Source: an uncultured Gardnerella sp. (lineage in GTDB: Bacteria > Actinomycetota > Actinomycetes > Actinomycetales > Bifidobacteriaceae). From it: 64,000 nucleotides of DNA. Numbering within the stretch: position 1 is the first letter of the stretch; the number at the start of each line of letters is the position of its first letter. This document shows, in pieces, positions 1-8,402 of the stretch. The DNA lies in contig CAMXWX010000002.1 in assembly GCA_947252975.1 (NCBI GenBank), positions 1 to 64,000 of the forward strand. The letters are read 5' to 3'. The notes under the pieces are model-generated. The model made no database searches. It was given only the letters and a program-made list of their open reading frames with translations, and had not been told where the DNA came from. A program made the position numbers and the translations under genes.

Positions 1-55
1 CGAACTCATCTATACGGCTTTGCAGGCCGCTGCCTAACCGCTTGGCTAACCCACC
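1..55 (-). tRNA. tRNA-Cys (GCA), 3' end cut by window edge
   Basis: On the minus strand the sequence starts with acceptor arm GGTGGGT, followed by a D arm and an anticodon arm with loop CTGCAAA, giving anticodon GCA for cysteine. The variable loop and the start of the T arm (TTCG) are present; the 3' acceptor half lies outside the window. It sits 28 bases downstream of tRNA-Gly in the same direction, so the two are probably co-transcribed. Confidence 0.9.
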
Positions 56-82
56 ACAAGGCCGATAACTCACCAGACCTAG

Positions 83-155
83 AGCGGACAACGGGACTCG
101 AACCCGCGGTCTCAACCTTGGCAAGGTTGCGCTTTACCAACTAAGCTATGTCCGC
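83..155 (-). tRNA. tRNA-Gly (GCC)
   Basis: Complete 73-nt cloverleaf on the minus strand. Acceptor arm GCGGACA pairs with TGTCCGC, with discriminator T. The anticodon stem CAACC/GGTTG closes loop TTGCCAA, giving anticodon GCC. The T arm contains GGTTCGAACCC. No CCA is encoded. Confidence 0.95.
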
Positions 156-273
156 AATGCTTTCTCGCTAACTAACGCCAGCCCGAAGCACGAGTAACTA
201 CTATACCAGAAATATTTATAAATTCAAGTCCGCCGCCCATTGGCGTGTCGAATAGCAAACACTGTTAAATTTT

Positions 274-1212
274 CTACCTAACATTCTTTAAAACTCCGTA
301 CCCAATCGCCATCCTTCCCCCATTTTCAACATATTCCCTAATATTTTTTTGCAAACTTGTTTCCGTCTTGCCACTTTCCTTGCCACTTTCCTTGCGCACT
401 TCCCCACACGCTTCTACATTGTTTTCCTTGCCACAATCTACTCCACTTTCTTTATGCCCAGCTATCTCGCGATTTTCTCCAAAAACCCAACGCTTATAGT
501 CGTCAGAATATGCAATTCCAAAAACTCTAAACATAGATCTAAATACTCGAATATTCGACTTTTCTGGTAGCAACTTATCTAAAGCAGGATCAAGCAGCCA
601 TGATATGCAATAAAAAGTGCAATTCTTTAACTCAGGAATGTACTTATCTATAAACTCATTAGCCAACATAAAACTTATCGTTAAATTTTCTATGCTTAAC
701 TTTGCATCAGACGGAATATGTACGCTTACCAGATTTTGCCTTTTGCAAAACTCAAATTCTAATTCACCTAATCTAAATATTTTCATAGAAAGAAGACGCG
801 GAAACCAAAATTCTTCACTAAAAACAAAAGGATACTTGCCAACATAAATCTTCTTAACAAATCTTTTAATAAAACCAAAAGTACTTAAAAAGACTTCATC
901 TTTAATTCCAGCTTGTTCATATCTTCTACGCACCAAAAGAATGCATACCATAAATATGGAAAGAATACGCATTCCGCTATCATCAGCACAATATTCATTC
1001 AATTTTGCAACTGCTAGCTCTTGATTAAACCCGTCATTAAAAAGGTATTGTATACAATCCATCAAAACAGAAATATCTACATTCTTAAACGATTGTATTA
1101 TTGCGCGCGTTAGGCAATCATCAAAATGCAATTCGTTACACAGATTTTCAACATCTTCTGCAGTCTGCGAAATCAGGTATGACTTTTCATCTTCTTTTAA
1201 CAAATCACACAT
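274..1212 (-). CDS. GNAT-like acyltransferase-domain protein (NAT_N/GNAT_C type)
   Basis: A 312-residue protein. Residues about 95-250 resemble the acyltransferase-domain proteins built from the NAT_N and GNAT_C domains: an aromatic block around EEFWFPRLLSMKIFRLGELEFE, a short HIPSDAKLS block and CISWLLDP. No substrate is known for this family. The last 60 residues (GKENNVEACGEVRKESGKESGK region) are charged and low-complexity. The start is chosen at the ATG after GTGAGG. It is the last gene of the leftward glycan operon, just after the DUF4127 gene, so it may modify a sugar or glycan intermediate; that role is inference. Family assignment is from memory of conserved blocks. Confidence 0.7.
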   Translation of the reverse strand: MCDLLKEDEKSYLISQTAEDVENLCNELHFDDCLTRAIIQSFKNVDISVLMDCIQYLFNDGFNQELAVAKLNEYCADDSGMRILSIFMVCILLVRRRYEQAGIKDEVFLSTFGFIKRFVKKIYVGKYPFVFSEEFWFPRLLSMKIFRLGELEFEFCKRQNLVSVHIPSDAKLSIENLTISFMLANEFIDKYIPELKNCTFYCISWLLDPALDKLLPEKSNIRVFRSMFRVFGIAYSDDYKRWVFGENREIAGHKESGVDCGKENNVEACGEVRKESGKESGKTETSLQKNIREYVENGGRMAIGYGVLKNVR

Positions 1213-1217
1213 TTTTA

Positions 1218-1252
1218 CCTCACAATAAACTCACAATAAGCCTCACAACAAA
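1218..1252. repeat. Three 11-12 bp tandem units at the DUF4127 stop
   Basis: Units cctcacaataaa, ctcacaataag and cctcacaacaaa lie head to tail. The stop codon of the DUF4127 gene (1243-1245, minus) falls inside the third unit. Confidence 0.8.
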
Positions 1253-2769
1253 TCAAAATTAACTTCAAACATCCTTTTCCATGGAAAATCTACATTATTG
1301 ATTTTCAAAGGAAGCGCTTTCGATAAATTCAACTTGCTATACTCTTTCTGCAACAAGTTTTTAGCTTCAAGCTTAGCCCACTCTTCGCATGGCTTTACAT
1401 CAAAATAATTACCACCATAATTATCAATCCTATTAGCTATATTCCATCGAATATTTGATTGATATAACGCGTCTTCTATTATTCTATATGCAATATTTTT
1501 CTTTATACTTTTTGAATCAATACCCAGAATTGCTTGAGATAAAACTGTTCCCAAAGTATTACAATTTGTATTCCATCCCGCATAACTAATAATTCTGTCT
1601 AAAACGTTATTATCATCTAGCAAAGTTAATAATTGCAAATCCCCACCATTTGAATACGCACTATCGCATAACGCAACTTTCTTACCAGATTCAACTAGCG
1701 TGCAAATATGATTAGTAAAATAATCTAAATTTCTATACGTGTCGTACGCTACATCATGATTAGATACAGAAAATTCTGCTTCTTGCATAACTTTTCCAGG
1801 AGCATTAATCATTAAACAAATGTTGTTTAGTCCACTTAAACCGCTTAAATCACCTAAATCGCTATCTTCCCAATTTTCTAAAAGCCTTGCTCCACAAGCT
1901 AAAACATGAGATTTTAGGCTTTCAAACATAGGCCTATCTTCGTAAGAAGGAACTATTGTTGGCCCTAATATAGACGAATATTCAACACTTATAGCAGGCT
2001 TTATTCTATGCGATTTACAAAACGCTCTTGCAAGCAGAGTCATGCCAACTTCATCTGATCCAGGATACATAGCAACTCTACTGTTTAACCTCTTAGAATA
2101 AACAGCTGATTGAAGTCTTCTTTGAGATACTGCAGTATATCCGTATGGACTAGAATCGTCTTGTGGAAAAATAAGATAATCAATAGTATTATTTGCTACT
2201 AAATCAAGAATTGATATATTAATACCAAGATTTTTATCACGACGATTTTCATAATCATCAATAACATATTGAGGAATATCAAAAGATTCTAACTCTTTCT
2301 CCTGCAATTGTGTTAGATCATTGCATCTAATCTTTTTATCACTCAGATATGCTCTTAAATAAAGACTCCTACCATATTCTGCGTAATAATCAGGCTCCTC
2401 ATCGCTGCTGTTATACGCAGGCGCGCGCATAACAGTGCAAAAAACAAATAAAGTCATATTTGGATTAACTTTTTTGAGCTTTTCCAATACGCTCAGTCTG
2501 CTTTGCAAACAATCGCTTTGTAAATTATGTACTCTTGAAGGAACCAATCCCCCATACACAAGCATGTCTGCAGATATTATAGCAATATCACATTTTTTGG
2601 CGTTATCCATCAAGAAATCAACTATTCCATTAATATCTGCAGACTGTTTTTTATTACCTAATAATTCTAACGGCACATTTACAAGGTCAAAATCACTACT
2701 TTTAGCTAAAAGCTCTGGGAACTTATAGTTACAAGGTCGCTCGTCTAATGGAAGAAATAAGACTTTCAT
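1243..2769 (-). CDS. DUF4127 family protein
   Basis: A 508-residue protein beginning MKVLFLPLDERPCNYKFP, the N-terminal signature of the DUF4127 family, which has no established function. Further family-like blocks are ISADMLVYGGLVPSR (about 65-80), FPQDDSSPYGYTA (about 207-219) and CDSAYSNGGD (about 380). No signal peptide or membrane segment is visible, so it should be cytoplasmic. The ATG follows GAAAGG. It starts one base after the sugar-permease stop, so it is clearly part of the sugar importer operon. Conserved Asp/Glu residues would fit an enzyme acting on the imported glycan, but that is only inference. Confidence 0.85.
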   Translation of the reverse strand: MKVLFLPLDERPCNYKFPELLAKSSDFDLVNVPLELLGNKKQSADINGIVDFLMDNAKKCDIAIISADMLVYGGLVPSRVHNLQSDCLQSRLSVLEKLKKVNPNMTLFVFCTVMRAPAYNSSDEEPDYYAEYGRSLYLRAYLSDKKIRCNDLTQLQEKELESFDIPQYVIDDYENRRDKNLGINISILDLVANNTIDYLIFPQDDSSPYGYTAVSQRRLQSAVYSKRLNSRVAMYPGSDEVGMTLLARAFCKSHRIKPAISVEYSSILGPTIVPSYEDRPMFESLKSHVLACGARLLENWEDSDLGDLSGLSGLNNICLMINAPGKVMQEAEFSVSNHDVAYDTYRNLDYFTNHICTLVESGKKVALCDSAYSNGGDLQLLTLLDDNNVLDRIISYAGWNTNCNTLGTVLSQAILGIDSKSIKKNIAYRIIEDALYQSNIRWNIANRIDNYGGNYFDVKPCEEWAKLEAKNLLQKEYSKLNLSKALPLKINNVDFPWKRMFEVNFDLL

Positions 2770-2770
2770 T

Positions 2771-3613
2771 TTAACCTTTCAACCCACCTTCTTGTAATCC
2801 TTTGTAAAGATGCTTTTGGAATAAAGCAAAGAATACAACTATAGGAATAAGCGATATTATTGCACCAGCCGCAACTAATCTAGGATCCGTATAGAACGTT
2901 CCTTGTAAACGATTCAAGCCAACAGTAAGCGTATATTTATCGTCATCGCTTAATGCAACCAATGGCCACAAGAAGTCGTTGTAGCTTCCAACAAATGATA
3001 ATATTCCAATAACAGTAAGCGTTCCTTTTACCTGCGGCAAGGCTACATACACGAATCTTTGCCAAATATTCGCTCCATCTACTTTTGAAGCTTCTAGTAA
3101 ATCTTGCGGAACAGATTTAAACGCATTTACCATAAGCAATACGTTTAACGGGCCGATTAAACCAGGCAAAGCCAAACCAAACAGAGTATTAGTTAATCCC
3201 ATACCTTTTACTAGAAGGAATGTAGAAACAAGAATACCTTCGCATGGCATGATGATTGCGGCAACAAAAAGCAAATAACCAATTTTACTAAACTTAAACT
3301 TTAAGCACCCAAAAGCATATCCAGCCATTGAGCATCCGATTATATTGCCTAAAACATTCATTGCTACAACAATCAAGGTGTTGCACAAATAGTGAAGTAT
3401 AGGAACTGTTCTAAATGCTTTTACAAAATTTTGCACTGTAAAATCATGCGGAATCAAATACGGAGGCATTGCAAAAACATTGTCATTAGGGCCCTTAAAT
3501 GCTAGTGCAATTTCCCATACTAATGGACCAGCTAGCAATATGAACACTAATACAAGAATGCAATATTGAACTATCGTTCCGATTCTAACGCGATGAGTGT
3601 TATTAGTTTTCAT
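2771..3613 (-). CDS. Sugar ABC transporter permease, MalG type
   Basis: Inner-membrane half of a CUT1-type carbohydrate importer, 280 residues with six predicted membrane segments. The EAA loop that docks the ATPase is EASKVDGANIWQRFVYVALP, near residue 190. I take the ATG at 3613 rather than one seven codons upstream because AGGGG lies eight bases before it. This start overlaps the end of the MalF-type gene by 11 bases, which suggests translational coupling. No ATPase gene is in the locus, so a shared ATPase elsewhere (MsiK-like) is presumably used, as is common in actinobacteria. Confidence 0.93.
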   Translation of the reverse strand: MKTNNTHRVRIGTIVQYCILVLVFILLAGPLVWEIALAFKGPNDNVFAMPPYLIPHDFTVQNFVKAFRTVPILHYLCNTLIVVAMNVLGNIIGCSMAGYAFGCLKFKFSKIGYLLFVAAIIMPCEGILVSTFLLVKGMGLTNTLFGLALPGLIGPLNVLLMVNAFKSVPQDLLEASKVDGANIWQRFVYVALPQVKGTLTVIGILSFVGSYNDFLWPLVALSDDDKYTLTVGLNRLQGTFYTDPRLVAAGAIISLIPIVVFFALFQKHLYKGLQEGGLKG

Positions 3614-4574
3614 CTCCAGCACCCCTGTGAACAAATATTTGCTGAATAACTGTTATAAAACCAACAATAATTAACAGAACAACGCTTATTGCACTAGCGT
3701 ACCCAGTGCGAGCGCTCAATCCTGTTCCTTCTTGCTGAATCAGCATTGTCATTGTTATGTCTTTTCCGCCTATTCCGCCTGTACCACGAGTAATTACATA
3801 CACCTCGTTAAACACTCGGAATGCTGCTACAGACGAAAGCATCATTATTAGAGTCATTGTGGATCTAACTCCTGGTACTGTGATGCAGAAGAATTTGCGC
3901 ATTATTCCAGCTCCGTCTATATCTGCAGCTTCGTACAATGATTTATTTATGTTAGCTAAAGCTGCTAAATAAATAATCATGTAATATCCAAGACCTAACC
4001 ATATTGTTACAAACATTGCACTAAAAATTGTTAGCCATCTGTCTGTAAGGAATGGCAATGGCCCTGTTACTACGTGAATCATCTGTAGAATGGAATTAAC
4101 TAATCCCCTTGTATCGAGCAAGTTAGTCCAGATAAGCCCTATTACCACTGCAGACAACACTACTGGGAAGTAGTAGGTTGTTCTAAAGAATCCTATTATT
4201 TTTGAATCTTTACTCACCAAAGCAGCAAGTATAAGAGGCAAAATAATCATAAATGGCACAACGCATACTGTGTATAAAGCAGAATTGAAAATAGCAGTTA
4301 CAAAACGACTATCGCCAAATAGTTTTGCGTAATTTGCAAATCCAACATTGTGCCCAGGTATAAGCATTCTAGCGTTTGTAAAAGATCTTAAGATGGTGTT
4401 TATAAACGGATAAATGCAAAACAATATAAGTATGATTAAAGCTGGCAGAACAAATAACCAAGATATGCACCCATCTTCGTTAAATTTTTTACGGAAGATG
4501 CCCCGAGGGGCAGGAGCCGCATTACTGCGACTCACTGCCGACTCGGCTTGTGGATTATTCATAGGAGAAATCAT
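3603..4574 (-). CDS. Sugar ABC transporter permease, MalF type
   Basis: The partner permease, 323 residues, with about six membrane segments after a hydrophilic, proline-rich N-terminus. The EAA loop is EAADIDGAGIMRKFFCITVP, near residue 215. The ATG overlaps the stop of the solute-binding protein gene (TAATG), so the two are translationally coupled. With the MalG-type protein it forms the membrane channel of the importer. Confidence 0.93.
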   Translation of the reverse strand: MISPMNNPQAESAVSRSNAAPAPRGIFRKKFNEDGCISWLFVLPALIILILFCIYPFINTILRSFTNARMLIPGHNVGFANYAKLFGDSRFVTAIFNSALYTVCVVPFMIILPLILAALVSKDSKIIGFFRTTYYFPVVLSAVVIGLIWTNLLDTRGLVNSILQMIHVVTGPLPFLTDRWLTIFSAMFVTIWLGLGYYMIIYLAALANINKSLYEAADIDGAGIMRKFFCITVPGVRSTMTLIMMLSSVAAFRVFNEVYVITRGTGGIGGKDITMTMLIQQEGTGLSARTGYASAISVVLLIIVGFITVIQQIFVHRGAGDEN

Positions 4575-5857
4575 TACTTTAACCTGTCGTTTAGTGCGGC
4601 AACTGCTTTATCAAGCGCTTCTTTAACTCCCTTTTCTCCTTGAATTGCCTGAGTTAATTCAGGAGATAGATAGTTTACGCCGTCAGTATCGGAAATCTCT
4701 GGTGGGAAGTTTGCAACAGTACCATTATCAATTTCTTCCTTAGCAACTCTAAGAACCTTGCCTTCTATAGTAGATTCGTCAATGCTCTTAAAGAATGGAT
4801 CGTCCATTGCGCCAGCTGCCGAAGGATAAGTGTTTGACTTCTTAGAAAACTCAACTTGATTCTTCTTGTTTGTTAAGAAGTTAGCGAGCTTCAGAGCCAT
4901 TTTCTTATTCTTTGTTTGAGAATTTACTGCCATTAGCATTGGGTTAAGCGTATTCTTCTTGTTTGTTGCCAATGGTGCTACATCGAGTTGCTTATAGACT
5001 TGCGGAGCATTTGCCTTAAATGCGGCAACAGATGAAGTTGAATCAAGCATATACGCTATGTTTCCTTGGAAGTATAGTTTCTCTGCGTTAATTATGTTTG
5101 CATTCATTCCATCTTTAGGAATAGCACCCTTCTTATAAAGATCTGCATAATGCTGAATATACTCAACACCCTTGCTAGAGTTAAAGGTAAACTTTGACCT
5201 GTCTTTACTCAAGAAGTTAACACCATATTCCTCAAATTGCGAAGGGAATACGTATGGAACAGCAATCATGTAGCTCTTACCACCGCATTTTTCATTAACC
5301 GTATTTGCCTGATCGAATAAATCATTGTAGGTTTTTGGCGGCTTATTAATGTCTAGACCGCAGTTAGCAAAAACATCCTTGTTCAAATAAGCAACATCAA
5401 TATTTAAGTACCATGGGAATCCGTAGACTCCTTCGTCAATACCATTGCCCGAGAATTTAGATCCATCCCAAACCTGAGGCAAATAGTCCTTGGCCATTCC
5501 TGCAGCTTCTTTACTAAGATTCAGCAACGCTCCAGACTTTGCAAGATTGTATGCTTGCTGTTCGTTAACATTTACAATATCTGGCAATTGACCAGCTGCG
5601 GCATCCGTAGACAACTTTGAATCATAGTTTTCTGCAGGCTGATCGACCCACTTGACTTTTACTCCAGGATTTTCTTTTTCAAACTCACTAATAAGTTTTG
5701 TAAAATATGGAGTGTAAGTATCGTTCTTAAGATTCCAAGTTTGGAACGATACTGTAGAAGATTCGGAATTATTTGCAGAAGAACCGCATGCGCATAACGA
5801 TAGTGCGGCTGCGATTGAGACGCATCCAGCAATAACACCTTTACCAATAGCATTCAT
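4574..5857 (-). CDS. Sugar ABC transporter solute-binding lipoprotein
   Basis: A 427-residue family 1 extracellular solute-binding protein. The N-terminus is a lipoprotein signal peptide with lipobox LCAC followed by GSS (Cys about 24), so it is anchored outside the membrane. The body has typical features: FQTWNLKND, a DIVNVNEQQAYNLAKSGALLNL stretch, and KLANFLTNKKNQVEF near the C-terminus. A strong AAAGGAG precedes the ATG. The substrate is not readable from sequence; the neighbouring GH20 and esterase suggest a beta-linked, acetylated amino-sugar glycan. Confidence 0.93.
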   Translation of the reverse strand: MNAIGKGVIAGCVSIAAALSLCACGSSANNSESSTVSFQTWNLKNDTYTPYFTKLISEFEKENPGVKVKWVDQPAENYDSKLSTDAAAGQLPDIVNVNEQQAYNLAKSGALLNLSKEAAGMAKDYLPQVWDGSKFSGNGIDEGVYGFPWYLNIDVAYLNKDVFANCGLDINKPPKTYNDLFDQANTVNEKCGGKSYMIAVPYVFPSQFEEYGVNFLSKDRSKFTFNSSKGVEYIQHYADLYKKGAIPKDGMNANIINAEKLYFQGNIAYMLDSTSSVAAFKANAPQVYKQLDVAPLATNKKNTLNPMLMAVNSQTKNKKMALKLANFLTNKKNQVEFSKKSNTYPSAAGAMDDPFFKSIDESTIEGKVLRVAKEEIDNGTVANFPPEISDTDGVNYLSPELTQAIQGEKGVKEALDKAVAALNDRLK

Positions 5858-5931
5858 AATGTTTCTCCTTTGAAATCAATTTATGTATTAACAGTTACGT
5901 ATTAGCAATATCTAGTTGGAAATGTATGTAA

Positions 5932-6885
5932 TTAATTATTTCCCTCCTTTTTTATATCGTCATTGTGATTGCCGATAAGAGCTGCTCCTAACGCACCAAA
6001 AAACACCTCTTGATCTGCAATCACTAAACGATTAGATATATTTAATGAGGACAAAAATGGCGATTTTGTCTCAAGTTCACCAATAACTTTTTGTATATCC
6101 TTTAATAAAATTGTTCCTATCTTGCTTATGCCACCGCCGATAACAATAATTTTTGGGTCAAAAGTTACTGTGAGCATTTGTATTGTGCTTACAAGCGTGA
6201 ATATGAATTTATGCCAGACTTTTTCAGCCTTTTCATTTTTATTGGAGACTTCTCTTAGCAACGATGCAATAGGATATCCATTTTTGGTAGGCCACATTTG
6301 CGCTAAAGCACTTCCAGATATTATTGTTTCTACACACCCACGCTGACCGCATGGGCACATTGCACCATCTTTATCTGCAACAATGTGTCCTACCTCTCCT
6401 GCAATCCCAGTTGAACCGTGGAAAAGCAACCCATTAATAACTACTCCTGCCGAAACACCAGTGCCTAAATTCAAGAACACTAAGCTGCTTGAATTTGCTC
6501 CATAATAATGGTATGCACCAAATGCTGCAGCATTAACATCGTTATCAATGTAGGCATTTATTCCAAATCTATTTAAGATTTCAGATTTGAAATCTAGATT
6601 ATGCGAACCCAAATTCACCGATTCACATACGCAACCAGTGTTTTGATTCACTAATCCAGGTACTCCAATACCAATACTTAAATCAACTTCCTTTCCATAC
6701 TTATTAGTAACTTGCTTAATCACTTTTGATATGAGATTACACACCTCATCAACGATTTCTTTTTCTCCTTGATGAGTAGACACTTGAGAATACGCGATCG
6801 GCTTATTGTCCGTGTCAAAAGCTGCACACAGCACCTTTGTGCCACCAACATCTACACCTATACGTATTGGCGAATCAAGTGCCAT
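5932..6885 (-). CDS. ROK family sugar kinase
   Basis: A 317-residue cytoplasmic kinase. The ATP motif GVDVGGTK is at residues 9-16, IGVPGLV near 73, the catalytic NDVNAAAFG near 115-123, and the zinc site GHIVADKDGAMCPCGQRGCVE near 165-185 carries the CxCGxxGCxE pattern. It likely phosphorylates glucose, GlcNAc or a related sugar released from the imported glycan. The start follows AAGGAG and is the first gene of the leftward operon. It has no helix-turn-helix, unlike the divergent ROK protein, so it is an enzyme rather than a repressor. Confidence 0.9.
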   Translation of the reverse strand: MALDSPIRIGVDVGGTKVLCAAFDTDNKPIAYSQVSTHQGEKEIVDEVCNLISKVIKQVTNKYGKEVDLSIGIGVPGLVNQNTGCVCESVNLGSHNLDFKSEILNRFGINAYIDNDVNAAAFGAYHYYGANSSSLVFLNLGTGVSAGVVINGLLFHGSTGIAGEVGHIVADKDGAMCPCGQRGCVETIISGSALAQMWPTKNGYPIASLLREVSNKNEKAEKVWHKFIFTLVSTIQMLTVTFDPKIIVIGGGISKIGTILLKDIQKVIGELETKSPFLSSLNISNRLVIADQEVFFGALGAALIGNHNDDIKKEGNN

Positions 6886-7151
6886 AATAAACTCCTTATA
6901 ATTACCTCTACCTTGAAGTAAAGTCCATATTTATTGGATTAAGTACAATTATTGCACTAAAAAATAAAAAAGCAATACCGTTTATAATATTTATCAAAAA
7001 ACATTGAAAATAAAGGCGTTTCGCAATATAACTTATTAATACAAAAAACTTAAATTCAAAAAAATAATTTCCAAAAACATCTTTTAGTATATGTTCCAAA
7101 CTATATATTTATCTGATAATATGTAACATATAAAAATAAAAGGGCTTGAAG
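6886..7151. promoter_or_regulatory. Divergent promoter region of the glycan locus, with a 13-bp palindrome
   Basis: A very AT-rich spacer between the divergent ROK kinase and ROK regulator genes. At 7119-7131 is a perfect palindrome (atatgt-a-acatat), 20 bases before the regulator start. An imperfect one (atatttatc/tgataatat) lies just upstream at about 7106-7123. These are the best operator candidates for the ROK repressor, which would then control both arms. No -10/-35 pair stands out with certainty because TA-rich hexamers abound. Confidence 0.5.
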
Positions 7152-8303
7152 ATGGGATGCAATATGGAAGATACCCAAATACCTCAGTCGATGATAAATC
7201 AGCTAATGACGGTTTCTCAAAAAACAATACCCGCAGATGCAAGAATAAATAATAGAATGCTAGTATTCAATTATTTATTCCCAAAGCAAATACTTTCTAG
7301 AGCAATGCTTGTAAGAAAGACCGAACTTTCAAAAGCATCAATCTCTACGGTTGTCTCTGAAATGCTAGATGACCACATGCTTATAGAAAGTGGGCATGAA
7401 TCAAAAATAGAACGAGGAAAAAGAGGAACACTACTAGAAGTTGATGAAACTTATTGGAATATTATAGCTATTGATATTTCTCAACCATGCTTAATACAAG
7501 GAGCAATCCTCAACCTATGCGGAGATATATTAAAACGATCAGAAATATCACTATACAAAAACACAGACGTTAGCACAGACAAAATAGTTGAATTGTGCCA
7601 AACTCTTATAAAGGAATCGAACAATAATATATTGGGAATAGGCATTGCTGTTCCTGGAATTGTAGACAACAATGGAAAAGTCATACGTTCGTTAAATCTT
7701 AAGTGGGAAAATATAAATCTTAAAGAAGAATTAAACAAATATTTTGACTGCCCTATTATTATTGACCACGATACAAATAGCGCACTTCTAGCAGAAAGAT
7801 TTTTCGGCAACGGAGTATCAAACACTATATTTATACAATTATCACTAGGCGTTGGAGCATCTATATTAATAAATGACGCAATAATTACTGGCATAAACAA
7901 TTCTGCAGGAGAAATCGGTCATATAACCGTTGACCCTAATGGTCCAACTTGCACATGTGGAAAAAAGGGATGTTTAGAAACATATATATCTGCAGAAATA
8001 TTGCATAAAAAAATGTTCACATCTAATCAAGCAAGAATAGACATACTAACAGAAGCTGGACATTATTTAGGAAAAGCTCTTACAACAACTATTAATCTTT
8101 TAGACTTAACAGATGTTGTTATTTATGGACCATCCGACATTGTAAACAAAGTCTTTATAAGCGCCACGGAAGAAGCCATACAAGAGTACGGCCCTTATAA
8201 TCCAAAACATTCGTGCACAGTAAGACGCTGTACGTGTAATAACGACATAACTCTTATTGGAGAATGCATTTCTGTTATTCAAAACAGAATTATGCATCTT
8301 TAA
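7152..8303 (+). CDS. ROK family transcriptional repressor (NagC/XylR-like)
   Basis: A 383-residue regulator. Residues about 45-95 form a winged helix-turn-helix (VRKTELSKASISTVVSEML) ending in the GKRGTLLEVD linker typical of ROK repressors. The C-terminal ROK domain has GIGIAVPGIVD, IDHDTNSALLAERFFG and a zinc site CTCGKKGCLE. I choose the ATG at 7152, preceded by AAAAGGG with 7-base spacing. The position divergent from kinase and importer genes and upstream of GH20 suggests it is the local repressor sensing a sugar or sugar phosphate. Confidence 0.9.
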   Translation: MGCNMEDTQIPQSMINQLMTVSQKTIPADARINNRMLVFNYLFPKQILSRAMLVRKTELSKASISTVVSEMLDDHMLIESGHESKIERGKRGTLLEVDETYWNIIAIDISQPCLIQGAILNLCGDILKRSEISLYKNTDVSTDKIVELCQTLIKESNNNILGIGIAVPGIVDNNGKVIRSLNLKWENINLKEELNKYFDCPIIIDHDTNSALLAERFFGNGVSNTIFIQLSLGVGASILINDAIITGINNSAGEIGHITVDPNGPTCTCGKKGCLETYISAEILHKKMFTSNQARIDILTEAGHYLGKALTTTINLLDLTDVVIYGPSDIVNKVFISATEEAIQEYGPYNPKHSCTVRRCTCNNDITLIGECISVIQNRIMHL

Positions 8304-8402
8304 TATACGAAAATATACCAATATTCACCAATAAAAATCTTTAATCATATTGTATGTATTAAAAGATAAAACTTAAACAAAAATAGCAAAGAAGCATTAA
8401 TC